Positions 23,220-35,054 of a stretch of 64,000 nt of DNA are shown piece after piece. The stretch comes from Castor canadensis. Its lineage: Eukaryota; Chordata; Mammalia; Rodentia; Castoridae. How positions within the stretch are numbered: the first letter of the stretch is position 1; each line of letters begins with the position of its first letter. Position numbers and translations under genes: made by a program. Location of the stretch: positions 11,502,001 through 11,566,000 of the forward strand of contig NC_133401.1 in assembly GCF_047511655.1 (NCBI RefSeq), read 5' to 3'. The notes below the pieces were generated by a model. It was not told where the DNA came from. It saw nothing but the letters and a program-made list of their open reading frames with translations, and searched no databases.

Positions 23220-24100
23220 AAATAAATAGGTTCATTACCATTGCCAGTTCCCCAGTCTTTTTTGTTGGAAAAAGAAATCCAAGTTGAAAAAACTTGGTTG
23301 ACTGAAGTTGTCTTGTAATTTTTGTACTTATTGGGTATAAACACATAAAGAATTAGAGGGAATCTGTAACCACATCCGTTCCACCCAAGGTTGAGTGAAA
23401 GGTTCCTTAGAAAATAAAGAAACGAACGAAATGTAAGGAGTTGTGGATTCCTGTCTACATTTCTTTTCGGGTGAATGGTCACATATAAATCTCTAGGCTT
23501 TAGAAAGTTCTCAAATGTCTAACCACAGGAGTCATAGTTTTCATTCTATCTTGATTGCGGTGATGGTTTCACATGTCATATGTACAAACTCATCAATTTT
23601 TATACTTTAGCCACGTATTCTGTGATTTCATTTATGTGAAATGTGCAGAATAGGTAAACCCACAGAGACAGAAAGTGGGTTAGTGGTTTCCGTGGGCTGG
23701 GTGGGGGAGGGAATGGAGGGGCTGCTCATGGCTGTGAGGGTTCTTCTTGGGGAATGACAATGTTCTGGAATTAGCTGGTCTGGTGGTTGCACAACCCTTG
23801 GAATATGCTAAAAGTCACCGAATTGTAAACATTAAAAGTGAATTGTATGGTAGGTGAATTCCTTCTTCCTTAAGCTGCTGCTACAATGTGAAACTTGAAA
23901 TATGTGCAGGTTACAGAATGTCAAGAATGTGTCGATGAAGCTGCAAAAAGTTTTATTGCTTTAAAATTTAAAAAAAAAGAATTTCAAAAAACCTGTAATA
24001 GATCTGAGAGAAATCTGATAGTTGCAAACCTAATCTGAAAGTCTAAAGTTCATAAAGTGTTATTAAAAGTTTCTGGGAGAACGGGCCAGCAGGACATCTC
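23220..24100. other. Non-coding intergenic DNA
   Basis: No recognised gene. The stretch near 23,560-23,850 (GATGGTTTCACATGTCATAT, ATTGTAAACATTAAAAGTGA) reads like an old interspersed repeat but was not classified. Confidence 0.4.
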
Positions 24101-24104
24101 AATT

Positions 24105-24105
24105 T

Positions 24106-24185
<80 letters not shown>

Positions 24186-24186
24186 C
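24105..24186. repeat. (TC)n microsatellite
   Basis: An almost pure CT run followed by C/T-rich sequence to about 24,225. A polypurine/polypyrimidine mirror of this kind can form triplex DNA. Confidence 0.95.
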
Positions 24187-24239
24187 CCTCCCCTCCCTCT
24201 CTGCCTCCCTTCCCTTCCCTCCCCTCCTGTTTCTTCTTT

Positions 24240-24345
24240 TTGTTATTTGATACCGGATCTCACTTTGCAGCTTGTGATTCTCGTGCCTCAGCCTCTGCAG
24301 CGCTGTGATTACAGAGGTGCATCACCATGCCCAGCAACACTGGGT
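24240..24345 (-). repeat. Reverse B1-like SINE
   Basis: GATACCGGATCTCACTTTGC through GTGCATCACCATGCCCAGC. Confidence 0.7.
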
Positions 24346-24600
24346 TATTTACCCTGGCCTGAACTATGGAGGACGGGAGACAGAAGGGCAAGAGAATAAG
24401 GGAACCATCAAGTTCATTTGTCCCCAATGCTTCTGGGGCTGGAGGCGACCTAACACATCCAAAATCTCCGCCCCTGCTGCAGATGAGCCTGTAAAGATGC
24501 CCTTTTTCCTTCCAAGAACCAGGGCCCTTCCAGTCCTTTCCAAGAAAAACTGAAGGATTCCTTAAGGCATCTTTGAAACAGGGCTACGGCTGTCGCCTAG
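24346..24600. repeat. Diverged duplicate, copy B
   Basis: TCTGGGGCTGGAGGCGACCT matches copy A at about 22,290. The similarity continues through the AAGGCAT block near 24,563. It abuts the CpG island. Confidence 0.5.
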
Positions 24601-24960
24601 TTGTTGGTTCCAGGACACCGCCAACTTTGACCTCCAGGGGGCGCCACTCGTACGACATGAAAGATGGTGCCTGGCTCCTTGTCAGGGGCGGCCCTCTCTT
24701 CTCTGCCCTGCCTCGGGCAACCTCCTCCCCTCTGTGCTCAGGGTCTGCTGCTTCCCAGGCCACAAACTGGCCGTTAAACACGAGTGGATGGGGACCGAGA
24801 CCCGGCCGCCCGCCCCGGCCCGCTTTCCACCCGACGCATCTATTCCAGTTTCCCCGCTCCACCACCAGTACGTCACTCATCGCGTAAGGCCCGCCTCTTA
24901 CCCCTGATGTCCAATCAGGATCGAGGTCTGGATCTCCAGCAGCACCTGCTGGGCAGAGAA
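24560..24960. promoter_or_regulatory. Orphan CpG-rich promoter-like island with CTCF-like site
   Basis: Strongly CpG-enriched against AT-rich flanks. It contains CCTCCAGGGGGCGCC (24,631-24,645), close to the CTCF core, a CRE-like TACGTCAC (24,869-24,876) and a CCAAT box (24,911-24,915). No recognised coding exon is attached. Promoter or insulator function is inference. Confidence 0.5.
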
Positions 24961-25374
24961 TTTTTTTCCCCCACTGTTTTATAGGGAGAAAAATTTAAGG
25001 GTAGAGGAAAAGGAAGGATTTTGCATGGAACTGTTACCATTACAACACATGGCATAAGTAAAAGAAAATCCGAATAGATCAAAGAAGAAATTACAAATTA
25101 GATCTAAGAAAGGCCTTAGCTGTGCTTTGCACCACTTCGGCCACACATTCAGATAAATCATTGTATGGATTTTTATGTGTGTGTCTTCTTGATTTTTCTG
25201 TAAACTTAAAACTATTCTAAAATTAAGTTTATTTTTCAAAAAGTGATCTCTCCCCAAATGCCCTTAGAAACGTTAAAGGTTTATTTTTTAAAAAAATCTT
25301 CGATATCTCTGATTACTTTGTAAAGCTTTTTTTTTGTCTGTTGTTAAGACAGTCTTCATTGAAAAGAATGTTTT

Positions 25375-25700
25375 GGGCGGTGCTAGGATTTGAACTCAGG
25401 GCTTTATGCTTGCTAAGCAGGAGCTCTACCATTAGAGCCAGGCATCCAGCCTCAAACCTACGTCTCCTCCTCACCCTTCTTGTGTGTACTCAGATGAGTT
25501 TTTGTTGTTGTTGTTTTGGGTTTTTTTGGTACAGGCTGGCAGTCTACCAATTGATCCAGTCTATTCTTTTTTTGCTTTAGTTATTTTTCAGATAGGGCCT
25601 CCTGTTTTTTACCTACCCAGCCTCAGACTGCAATTCTACTTCCTGTGCCTCTATTGTAGTTGTGATTACAGGTGTGTACCACCACACCTGGCTCCTGCTG
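25375..25700 (-). repeat. Reverse SINEs (tRNA-like, then B1-like)
   Basis: GATTTGAACTCAGGGCTTTA unit at about 25,375-25,450, then a reverse B1-type block ending ACCACCACACCTGGC. Confidence 0.75.
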
Positions 25701-26085
25701 TCTGACTTTTATAACATGTGCTCCTTTGACCATTTGCAGCACCTTGGTTCAAGAGAAGGAGGATCTGAAGGTAGCAGTGGTGAGCGGGAGGGATGACTGG
25801 GGTCTGGTCCTCTCTGTCTTGAGCTTCAGGGGAAGTGTCAGGAAGGAGTAATATTAGTCACTCTCCTTCTGCTACCTGTCCCCTGCCCATTCACTACCCT
25901 CTTTGCTCCCTCTGAGATGACACACAAGGAGGGTAGAGCCAGCCAGCCTGGATTGGAGTCCTGCAACTTCTACCAAGCTGACCTTCAGCAAGGGTCACCT
26001 TGCTTTCCTCATCTGTGAAATGGACAAAATAATAGCTAATATCTACCACCCTGAATTGTGAGAATTAAATGGGTTGAAAGGTATG
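25701..26085 (+). repeat. Unique DNA with MIR-like SINE (about 25,950-26,085)
   Basis: CCTCATCTGTGAAATGGACA and the following bases are a typical MIR core. 25,701-25,945 holds nothing recognised; a CCATTTGCAG acceptor-like site at 25,731-25,740 has no support. Confidence 0.65.
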
Positions 26086-26091
26086 TATATT

Positions 26092-26510
26092 ATCCGGGTG
26101 CTGGTGGCTCAATCCTGTAATCATAGCTACTTTCGAGGCTGAGATCAGGAGGATCATGGTTTGAGGCCAGCCTAGGCAAATATTTATAGACCCAACATTA
26201 TAGACAAATAGTATTGTGATATAGTTATATATTGTTATATTATCATTATATATTACTCTACACTTACATAGTATATATAAGCATGCAGTATAACAATGTA
26301 GCTTTGTATTGGCTCCAAAATTTGATATATATGATATATATCATACATATGTATAATTTATAACCAGCTAAAAACTTAAATCAATCGAGAAGAGAGCCAG
26401 GAATAATTGTGCGCATCTGTAATCCCAGCACTCAGGAGGCTGAGGCAGAGGATCACGAGTTTGAGGCCAGCCTGGGCCGCATAGTGAGATCTTGTCTTAG
26501 AAAATAAATT
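26092..26510 (+). repeat. Truncated dimeric SINE, AT-rich tract and B1 SINE
   Basis: A B1-type half at 26,092-26,190, an AT-rich region with TATATA runs at 26,200-26,345, and a second B1-like copy at 26,395-26,510. Confidence 0.7.
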
Positions 26511-26539
26511 AAAAGTCAATTGAGAAGAAAGGAGAAAAA

Positions 26540-28010
26540 TCTGCATTTACTGTCTTTTAGAATTCCATAGTCTTTATTGTTGTTCTGTTTTTTCAAGTGG
26601 GTTCAGACATTTTGCTTTCATCCTGAAGTTTCCTTTTGCATTTCTTGTAAGGTGGGTCTAGAAGCAACAATTGTCTCAGTGTTTGCTTATCTGCGAAAGT
26701 CTTTACTTTGCCTTCATTACTGAAAGGTCACTTTGTTAGATATAGGATTCTTCCTTAACTTTTTTTTGGTGGGTAGGGTTTGTAGTCAAGGCATTACACT
26801 TGCTAGGTAGGTCTGTTAGCTCTTGAGCCACTCCACTGGCCCTGATGTTTATCTGAGTACATTGTCTCATGCCCTCCATTGTTCTTGCTGAGAAGTCAGC
26901 TGTTAGTCTTATTAGGGTTCCCTTTACATAGTGCAGCTTTTACTTTTCTTTCTTTTTTTTTTTTTCTTTTTGGTGGGACTGGGGTTTGAACTCAGGGCTT
27001 CACACTTGCAGAGAAGGTGCTCTACCACTTGAGCCACATCTCCAGTCCATTTTGCTCTGGTTATTTTGGAGATGGGGGTCTCAAGAACTGTTTCCCTGGG
27101 CTGGCCTTGAACCCCAGTCCTCCCAATCTCAGCAACCCAAAATGCTAGGATTACAAATGTGAGCCACTGGCACCTGGCTGAGTTATTTTCTTTTCTGCTT
27201 TCAAGTTTTTCTCCTTGTCTTTGCCTTCAGCATTTTTACTATGATGTGTCAGTTTGTGGACCTGTTTGCTTATCCTCCTTGGGGTTCATAGAGCTTCCTG
27301 AATAGGTATATTATTGTTTTGCAATAAACTTGGATGTTTTCAGCTGTCATTGTTAGAACAATTGCTCTGCTTATTTCTCTGTTCTCTGGCACTCCCATTA
27401 CATGTATTTGTTTTGCATAATGGCATCCTACATGTTTCTGGAGGCTCTGTTCATTGTTCATCATTCTTTTTTCTCTCTGTCCTTTGGCTTCCATAATCTC
27501 TGTGTTCAAGTTTGTTAGTTCTTTCTGCTGTAGGTCAAATCTGCTGCTGAGATCTAGTGATTTTTTTCATTCAGTTATTCTTTTTTTTTTTTTTTGGTGG
27601 GACTAGGGTTTGAACTCAGGGCTTCATGCTCACAAACCAGGTCTCTACCACATTAGTCACACATCCAGTCCATTTTGCTCTGGTTATTTTGGAGATGGGG
27701 GTCTCAAGAACTACCTCAAACCATGATCCTTCCAATCTCTGCCTCTTGAGTAACTAGGATTACAGGCATGAGCCCCCAGCACCCGGCTCACTCAGTCATT
27801 CTTTTCACCTGCACATTTCTATTGGGTTCTGTTTCACAATGTCTTTATTGATAGTTTTGATTTGATCAGGCGTTCATTGTACTTTTTATTTGAACATATT
27901 TATAATGACTATTTTGAAGCTTTGTGTGTTAAATCTAACGTGGTCACTGTCACAGGAAGTTTCTGTTGACTGATTTCTTGCTAGTGTAGGGGTCACACTT
28001 TCCTTTCTTC
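26540..28010 (-). mobile_element. Ancient L1 fragments, reverse, split by SINEs
   Basis: Old minus-strand L1 sequence at 26,540-26,765, 27,185-27,570 and 27,795-28,010. It is interrupted by reverse tRNA-like or dimeric SINEs at 26,765-26,850, 26,950-27,180 and 27,575-27,790. Confidence 0.65.
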
Positions 28011-28084
28011 CAGAACCCACATTCCTTCTCTTTCCTACCCAGAACTGCCTAATAAAACATTCTGCATGATAAAGATGTTCATTT

Positions 28085-28820
28085 TTTTCTTTCAGTACTG
28101 GGGATAGAGGTCAGGGTCTCACACTTGCTAGGCAAGCGTGCTCTACACTTGAACCACACCCCAGTACTTTTACTTATTTTGTTTTTCAGATAGACTCTTG
28201 TGCTAACTTTATGTAGGCAAGCTTTAGACCATGATTCTCCTATCTCTGCCTCCTCAGTAGTTAGGATTACAGTTTTGCGCCACCACACAGGCTTGGTTTT
28301 TTACAGAGAGGCTTGCTGACTTTTGACTGGGATGGCTTCAAACTGTGATCTTGTCTTCACCTCCCAAATAGCTGGGATTATAGGGGCCCAGCTGATACAG
28401 ATTTTATTTATCTACATGGTGCAATATGATAGCTACTAGACAAATATGCCTGCTGAGCAACTAAAATTCCTCCCTTCCTCCCTCCTTCCCTTCCTTTCTT
28501 CTTTTGGCAGTACTGAGGTTTGAACTCAGGGCCTTGTGGCTTGGTAAGAAGTTGCTCTATCATTTGAGTGTATGCACCATTTTTGCTTTAGTTATTTATC
28601 ATATAGGACCTCACATTTGCCTGAGCCAACTTGGATTGCAATCCTCCTACCTATACCTCCTCTGTAGCTGGGATTACAGGCACACCATTATGCCAGGCTT
28701 GTTGGTTGAGATGGAGGTCTCGCTAACTTTTCTCCCCAGCTGGCCTTAAGCCATGATCCTCTCGACCTCCACATGCCCAGTAGTTGGGATTGCAGGCATG
28801 TGCCATCATGCCTGCCCCTC
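28085..28820 (-). repeat. Cluster of reverse dimeric SINEs
   Basis: Two composite copies (28,085-28,390 and 28,495-28,820). Each starts with a GAACTCAGG/ATAGAGGTCAGGG tRNA-like half and ends with a reverse B1 half. A C/T-rich stretch separates them. Confidence 0.75.
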
Positions 28821-28824
28821 CATT

Positions 28825-29605
28825 TCCTACCTTTGTGATGGCTAATGTGTGAACACTGTATAATGTTTTGACTGAATATAATAAGTGTGCATGTGTGTCT
28901 ACATATATATATATATGCACACACAAATATCTATGCCTCACAATTTTGAAAAGGATTTTAAAATTTACACTATTAGGATAAATCTCAAGCTCTCCTCACA
29001 TACATACATGCACACATTGCTTATAGAACCTCATACAATCTATCTTCCATTTGCCTCTGTGACCTGATCTCCTGCTACCCTCCCCCTTGCTCTCAGCTCA
29101 GTCAAGTTGACCTTGGTCCAGCCAGCAGGGCCAAGACACAGAGGACTTTGTTGGACAAAGCTTAATTGCCCCTTATTTAAAACCAGTCCTATTGGCAAAG
29201 CAAAGAAATGTGTGCAGTGGGGGGTGGGTGAGGACTGGAGTTGGAAGAAAGATACCTGCTTATATAAGAGAGCCAGAGATGGTTCTGAAGGCTGCCGAAA
29301 AAGGAGCCCTTTTGCTTGAAGGAACCATCAATCAGGTGCCCTGAACAGGTGCAAGCTCCTCTCTCTGGGGAGAGCTGGGCCCAGAGCTCCAGTTACCAGC
29401 CATGGGGAATCCAACTAGGGAAGCTGGTGCCAGAGGGGAGGGAGAGGAGGAGACAGAGGCTGAGTCAGTGGAAAGAGTTCCTCCAGAGCACCTGAGGTGA
29501 ACAAAGAATCCCCAGCAAGAGATCTGGAGAGTGGAAACAAGAAGATCAAACTCTGGTTCTCAAAGGAGGGGTCTCTGGACCAACAGCACCACCTCATTAG
29601 AACCT
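28825..29605. other. Intergenic DNA with (TA)n
   Basis: A (TA)n run at about 28,901-28,916 within a CA/TA-rich patch. From 29,050 it is GC-richer and unclassified. No coding support. Confidence 0.45.
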
Positions 29606-29609
29606 CAAA

Positions 29610-30195
29610 TACAATGCCAGGTGTGGTGGCACTCACTTGTCATCCCAGTTATGCAGGATGTGTGAATAGGAGGACTAAGGTCAAGACCAGCCTGGACATA
29701 AATGCACAACCCTATTTGAAAGATGACTAAGGCAGAAAAGCTGGGGATATGGGTTAGGTGATAGAGCACTGCCTAGGAAGGGTAAGATCCTGAGTTCAAA
29801 ACCCAGTAATGCCAAAAAATACAAATTCTCAGTCTCCTCTTAGTGTCAGAAACTCAGGGAAAAGGAAGGCTCACAGCAATCAATGCACCAATTCTAACAT
29901 ACCTCTAGATAAATCCTAATTATATGGATTTTCATATATGTGCCTTAACTTTTCCATAAATTTAAAACTATTCTAAAATTAAAAGTTTATTTTAAAAAAA
30001 TCACTCCTTCAAACCAGGCACCGGTGGCTCACACCTGTAATCCTAGCTACTTGGGAGGATCACGGTTTGAGGGCCAATAATTTGTGAGGCCCCTATCTCC
30101 AACCAGAGCAAAATTGACTGGAGATGTGGCTCAAGTGGTAGAGCGCCTTCTTTGCAAGTGTGAAACCCTGAGTTCAAACTCCAATATTCAGTGAA
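29610..30195 (+). repeat. Two B1+tRNA dimeric SINEs
   Basis: 29,610-29,820 (GCCAGGTGTGGTGGCACTCAC) and 30,010-30,195 (CCAGGCACCGGTGGCTCACA to GAGTTCAAACTCC). A short unclassified spacer lies between. Confidence 0.8.
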
Positions 30196-30199
30196 GTCA

Positions 30200-31190
30200 A
30201 AACTACAGATCTAGGTTTAGTTGAGTGTGTATTATTTTAGTTTGAGTGTGTACTAGGTTTAGTTGAGTCTGTACCAGGCACTATTCTGAGTACTCACTAT
30301 CTATGAACTCATGGATCCACATGCCAGCACTATAAAATAAAAGGTGCACATTTTACACATAGGTGTGAGAAGGGAGAATTTGTGTAATGTGCTATTCATG
30401 TAATCAGAGAGTCAGATGGAGCCTCAGGGTCATGTCTTCCCCTTCTGCTGCATGCTTTCCTGCAGCCGTGCTGGGATTTCAGCACCCAGCCCTAGAGGGC
30501 TTCCCAAAGGGCCATTGCTGCTGGACCCTGGCCCTGCAGTGCAGGTGAGCATGCCATCTTGACAAATAGCCCACAGGGCCTTCAATTACTGTAGTTCCAG
30601 CTCAGCAAGAACCGCCCAGCTGAGCCCAGCCAAAGAGCCATCACAGTAACTGCTAAGACACTAAGATTTGGACTAGTTTGTTACATAGCAGTAGATTCTT
30701 GGAATCATGGGCTGTCACTAATGGCTTCTGTAGGATGAATAGCAGAAAATGTTTACCTCATCTGAAACATGTGCCTGCAACGTTAGAATTCCCTGCAGGG
30801 GATGGGTGGGCACAGCAGTGGGACAGACCCAGGATGCATGAAAGAGGTGACAAGACCACACATGATACTCTTTGGTCTTTTAGGCCCATCAGTAAAGTGA
30901 GGACCTGAAATCACCCTCACAAGGACATCATGAATACTCAGAGAACTCGTGCAAGTGAAGCCATCAGCACAGGGCCTGACACCTAGGTATACTTCCTAAA
31001 TGTCAGCAGTAACACGCTTACCATGTGGTAAGAGGGGTGAAATCTAAAGGACTTGAATCACAGGAAATGCACATTTCACACGGCAAGGAATGTAGCTTCC
31101 AGGGTTGTTAAGTTCACTAATTTACCCATTCAAACATTTAAAAAATTAAATTATACTTCAATGAAAATTTCATTTAAAAGTATGAGTGCC
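30200..31190. other. Intergenic DNA, no gene recognised
   Basis: Contains old-repeat-like patches (GTGTACTAGGTTTAG repeats near 30,220-30,270) but no supported exon. Confidence 0.45.
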
Positions 31191-31192
31191 AG

Positions 31193-31272
31193 GGCTGGGG
31201 ATGTAGCTCAGTGGTAGAGCACTTGCCTAGCATGTGCAAGGCCTGGGTTCAATTCCCAGCACTGCAACAACA
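31193..31272 (+). repeat. ID (BC1-like) SINE
   Basis: GGGCTGGGGATGTAGCTCAG, then GGGTTCAATTCCCAGCACTG. This is the classic rodent ID element derived from a tRNA-Ala-like RNA, with both Pol III boxes. An AT-rich tract follows to about 31,435. Confidence 0.9.
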
Positions 31273-31654
31273 AAAGCATTATATATGTAATAATATAAAA
31301 AATATATTACAATATAAAACATGATAATATACATAAAATGTATTTATACAAATGTGTTTATATTAGTACATTTATGTGTGAGATATATAGTTTTATATAT
31401 AATATATAAAATACATTTAAACATTTTTGCATATGAGAACCAAGTTTCGGCTAGGCACTGTTCCAGGAGCTTGAGAGAGAACAGAGAGGAAATCAAAGTC
31501 CCTTAGGTGGTGAGGGACATTATCAAGGACTTAGGTCCTTTTTCTTCTTCCCTCCCACCGTCAGCATGGCAGTCCCATCACTGGATGGTGGCGTCTGCCC
31601 TTAGCCTTGCCTCTTTACCCAGGAGCAGCCTGGGAAGGTGCTCTACCCTGCCCC

Positions 31655-32360
31655 CCTCTTTTTAACTCCTTTATTGAGGTGTAATTTGCCTGCAATGAAA
31701 TCTACCCACTTTAAGTACAGCACAATGAATCCCAAAGGTCAGCTCACCTTTGCTATTTTAAGATAGTTTCATCACATATTCTTGAGTATCTAAAAATGTT
31801 TCCCTTTTCTGGGCACTGGTGGCTCATTCCTGCAGTCCTAGCTACTCAGGAGGAAAAACCAGTAGGATTGTGGTTCGAAGCCAGCCCAAATCAATAGTTC
31901 TTGAGACCCTACCTTGAAAATACCCAACACAAAAAAAGGCTGGTGGAGTGGCTCAAGTGGTAGAGCGCCTGCCTAGCAAGTGTGAGGTCCTAAGTTCAAA
32001 CTCCAAAAAAATGAAGCTTCCTTTTGCTTGTTTTTGAGCTATATATAGAGTATCATCCTATAGGGAGACTTGAATTTTGCTTTCTTCACATTACATATGA
32101 GATTTATCCTTTCTTTGTGCACTTTGAAGAACTTTGTTTTCACTGGTGTATAATATTCTATCATGTGGACACACCACAATGTATTTACCCATTCCCCTTT
32201 CCATAGGCATCGAGTTTATTTGACTTTTTGCACCAGTGGTGACACTATGCACTCTGACATCTTACCACGATCAAGTGCTTCCTTCGCTCTGGCTAAGAAC
32301 CTGGGGGTGAAGACACTGGCAGTAATGGATTCAGATCTCCATCTTGGTTGAATTTTCCAA
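31655..32360 (-). mobile_element. Ancient L1M-like fragment split by a plus-strand SINE
   Basis: AACTCCTTTATTGAGGTGTA at 31,665 and GTATAATATTCTATCATGTG at 32,148 are typical of old reverse L1 3' regions. A B1+tRNA dimer with a full-length tRNA half is inserted at 31,805-32,015. Confidence 0.65.
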
Positions 32361-32364
32361 AATA

Positions 32365-33029
32365 GCATCATGATTTCCTCCCCAGGAGGCTGCACCCATA
32401 CAAGTCACACCAGCAACCCAAAAGGGCCTGCTCATTCCCACTGTTGCCTGCAATCATCTTAACTTTTGTCAATCTGTGGGCATTAAACAGAATCTCAGTG
32501 TGGCCTTTGTCCCTTACATGTTCACATATTTCAGGGCTGGCTTTTACTCCAAATGGGTGGGACAGAAGATGGAGTTGGAATGGAGCTTAGAGGGCAATGA
32601 CGAATCTGTGATGGATAGGGGACAGTGGCCAGGGTGTGAGGAGTCATGGTGGCAGGGAAACGGTGGGTACTGGCTGGTGGTGACACTGAAGACAGAGGCC
32701 ACAGTGGGTCCTGGTAGGGCAGGCTGGAATGAGGAAGCTGGTTCCAGGTTCCCACCTGACACTGTATGCAGAGCATCTCATGCCAACCAATTACAAAGCT
32801 GCTGAGGCTACAGACAAATCAAAGGAAAAGATCAACAGACCATTTTTTAGTGACTTTTAAAAACAATGTTTGTATTCAATTTTTTTTAAAAAAGTGAAAT
32901 TTCCAACTCTGTCTCAAAATCCATTTTGTACCAAAAGCTGACATAAATGAACGCTGAAAACACCTTGTCCCCATTCAGAGAAGTGCCACTGGCAGAGGAC
33001 ACATCCTGACAAGGACACTCAGGAGGGGA
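32365..33029. other. Intergenic DNA, no gene recognised
   Basis: An open frame at 32,476-32,802 has no recognisable domain. Nothing else identified. Confidence 0.4.
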
Positions 33030-33225
33030 GAAGGTTGTTTTTGGTGGCACTGGGGTCTAAACTTGTGCCTTGAACTTGCTGTGAGTTACACCCTAGTTCT
33101 TTTGCTTTTAGTTTGTTTTTCAGCTAGGCTCTTGCACTTTTGCCTGGCCTGGCCTTAGACCTCAATCCTCATACCCTTGCCTCCTGATTAGCAGGGATTA
33201 CAGGTATGTATCACTGTACCTGGTT
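33030..33225 (-). repeat. Reverse B1/ID-type SINE
   Basis: TTTTGGTGGCACTGGGGTCT through TACAGGTATGTATCACTG. Confidence 0.7.
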
Positions 33226-33229
33226 CAGA

Positions 33230-34282
33230 CAAAACAGCTTTACAAAGAGCAGGTAAGTGCACTGCAGTCTATGTTCCACCCAGCAGGATAGTGACAGGAG
33301 TTTGAGCCTCTGTACTGGTGGCAGGGCAAGTCAAAACAAGACCTTGAGGCTGGCTTCACAGTCCCAGTTTGAGAGTCAAAATACACGATTCAAGCCTCAC
33401 TTTTCACCTCTTAATTCAGTTAATATTTATTAAATCTGTGCTGGGTTCTGGAGATAAGGTGGTGACCAAAGTAGACTGTCCCCATCTTTATGGATTTGTC
33501 AACCTAAAATGGAAGGCAGACACCCTCATGCTGACATCACAGATGGGCAGGGCTGGGATGGGGGTACTCAAAGAGCTATGAAGCCCAGAACAGTCACCCA
33601 ACCACTCCAGGGACCAGTGGAGCTTCCTAGAGGAGACTTCTTAACTGCAATCTGAAAGCAAACTGGAATTAGCTATGGGAAGGTGAGAGAAAGTGGGGTG
33701 CTTCCCAAAGATGGCAAGCTCAAATGCCTCCAGGTGATGCAGTCTGGCGTGTTCCTAACCAGCACAATCCAAAAGAAACCTAACACAAGCCATAAATGTG
33801 GGCTGCCGATGTGACTTTTCATTTCCTAGGACCATGTGAAAGAAAAAAACAGGTGCATTTTAATAATATATTTTATTTAACCCAAGATATCCAAAATATT
33901 ACCATATCAACATGTGATTCAATATAAAAAATTTTGTACCAAGTGTTCCAAATCTGGTGGGCATTTTGCACTGAAAATACATCTCAATTCATGCTAGCCA
34001 CATTGCAAGTACTCCACAGCCAAGGTAGCCTGTGGCCACCAGACTGAACAGCTCGGCAAGCCCCTCGCAACTCAAAGCCTGGGCGCCACTTGGGGGCTCG
34101 TTAGAAATGCAGAGTCTCAGGCCTTCCCAGACCTGGCAATGCAGAGTTTGCATTGGAACAAGATCCCAAGGGATTTGTGTGCACATTCAAGATTTAGAAA
34201 AATGAGTCCAGTTCTGTTTAAAGAACCTCTGCGGTTTTCTATTGCCTTCGTGGTATATGCCCAACTACTGAGCTTGGCAGTC
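33230..34282. other. Intergenic DNA with old-repeat-like patches
   Basis: No gene seen. TGTGCTGGGTTCTGGAGATA near 33,437 looks like an old MIR/L2 fragment. Confidence 0.4.
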
Positions 34283-34382
34283 AGCCATCCATCCATCCCT
34301 TCATCCATCTATCCCACATCCATCCACCCATCCACCATCCCTCCACCCATCTCTCCATCCATCCACCCATCCATCCATTCAG
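34283..34382. repeat. (CATC)n imperfect tetranucleotide repeat
   Basis: CATCCATCCATCCCTTCATC and similar units for about 100 bases, followed by L2/MIR-like sequence (CACTACTGGGTGCTAGGCC). Confidence 0.9.
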
Positions 34383-34934
34383 CACTACTGGGTGCTAGGC
34401 CTTGTGTTCGGTGATACTAGGGACACAGCAGGGGCAGACAGACCTGATTCCTGCCCTCACAAAGCCCTCAGCAGGCCATTACCACAAGGGGACCAAAACC
34501 AGTGTTCCATTCCAACTGCTGCAAATGCCACATGCTTAACATGAAGTTACAGTGTGTGAGAGCATTAGAGTCCCAGCCTGGCTGGAGAGGAGCGGGATCC
34601 AGAAAATAACCTGAATAAGGGAAGAGGCCACAACCATGGCAAAATCCACAAGCAGATTAAATGTCCTACTGCAGGGACAGGACTGCCAAGCAACCCAGCC
34701 TGTCCCTGATCATTAAGACAGATCATTTTCAGGACGAAGAGCAGCCAGGAGAGGTGCCTGGAGTATAAGGTTACAGGAAGTGTGCCAGAGAGTCACAGTG
34801 ACAGTGTCACACCAGGCACAGACTTGTCTGCATTTGGAAACTGGGAAAAAGGAAACGGAGAATGAGGAAGGTGATCCATTGGCCAGTAGAGGGATAACGT
34901 GGGTCAAAGAATTGGTTATCTTTCCTTTAAAACA

Positions 34935-35050
34935 GTGTCCTTGCAAGGTGTGGTGGTACATTCCGCAATCCCAGCATTTGGGAGAAGAGGCAGGAGGTTC
35001 TTGAGTTCCAGCCAGCCTGAGCTACACAGGGTCTCAAAGTCCTTTAGTAA
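34935..35050 (+). repeat. B1-like SINE
   Basis: AAGGTGTGGTGGTACATTCC through GAGCTACACAGGGTCTC. Confidence 0.75.
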
Positions 35051-35054
35051 AACA

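Noticed and set aside
31193-31272. tRNA gene
   Set aside because: It has Pol III A and B boxes but is an ID-family SINE (BC1-like) without a proper cloverleaf. The many other tRNA-like units are likewise SINEs.
34283-34382. CRISPR-like array
   Set aside because: Simple CATC tetranucleotide repeats in a mammalian genome; no spacers.
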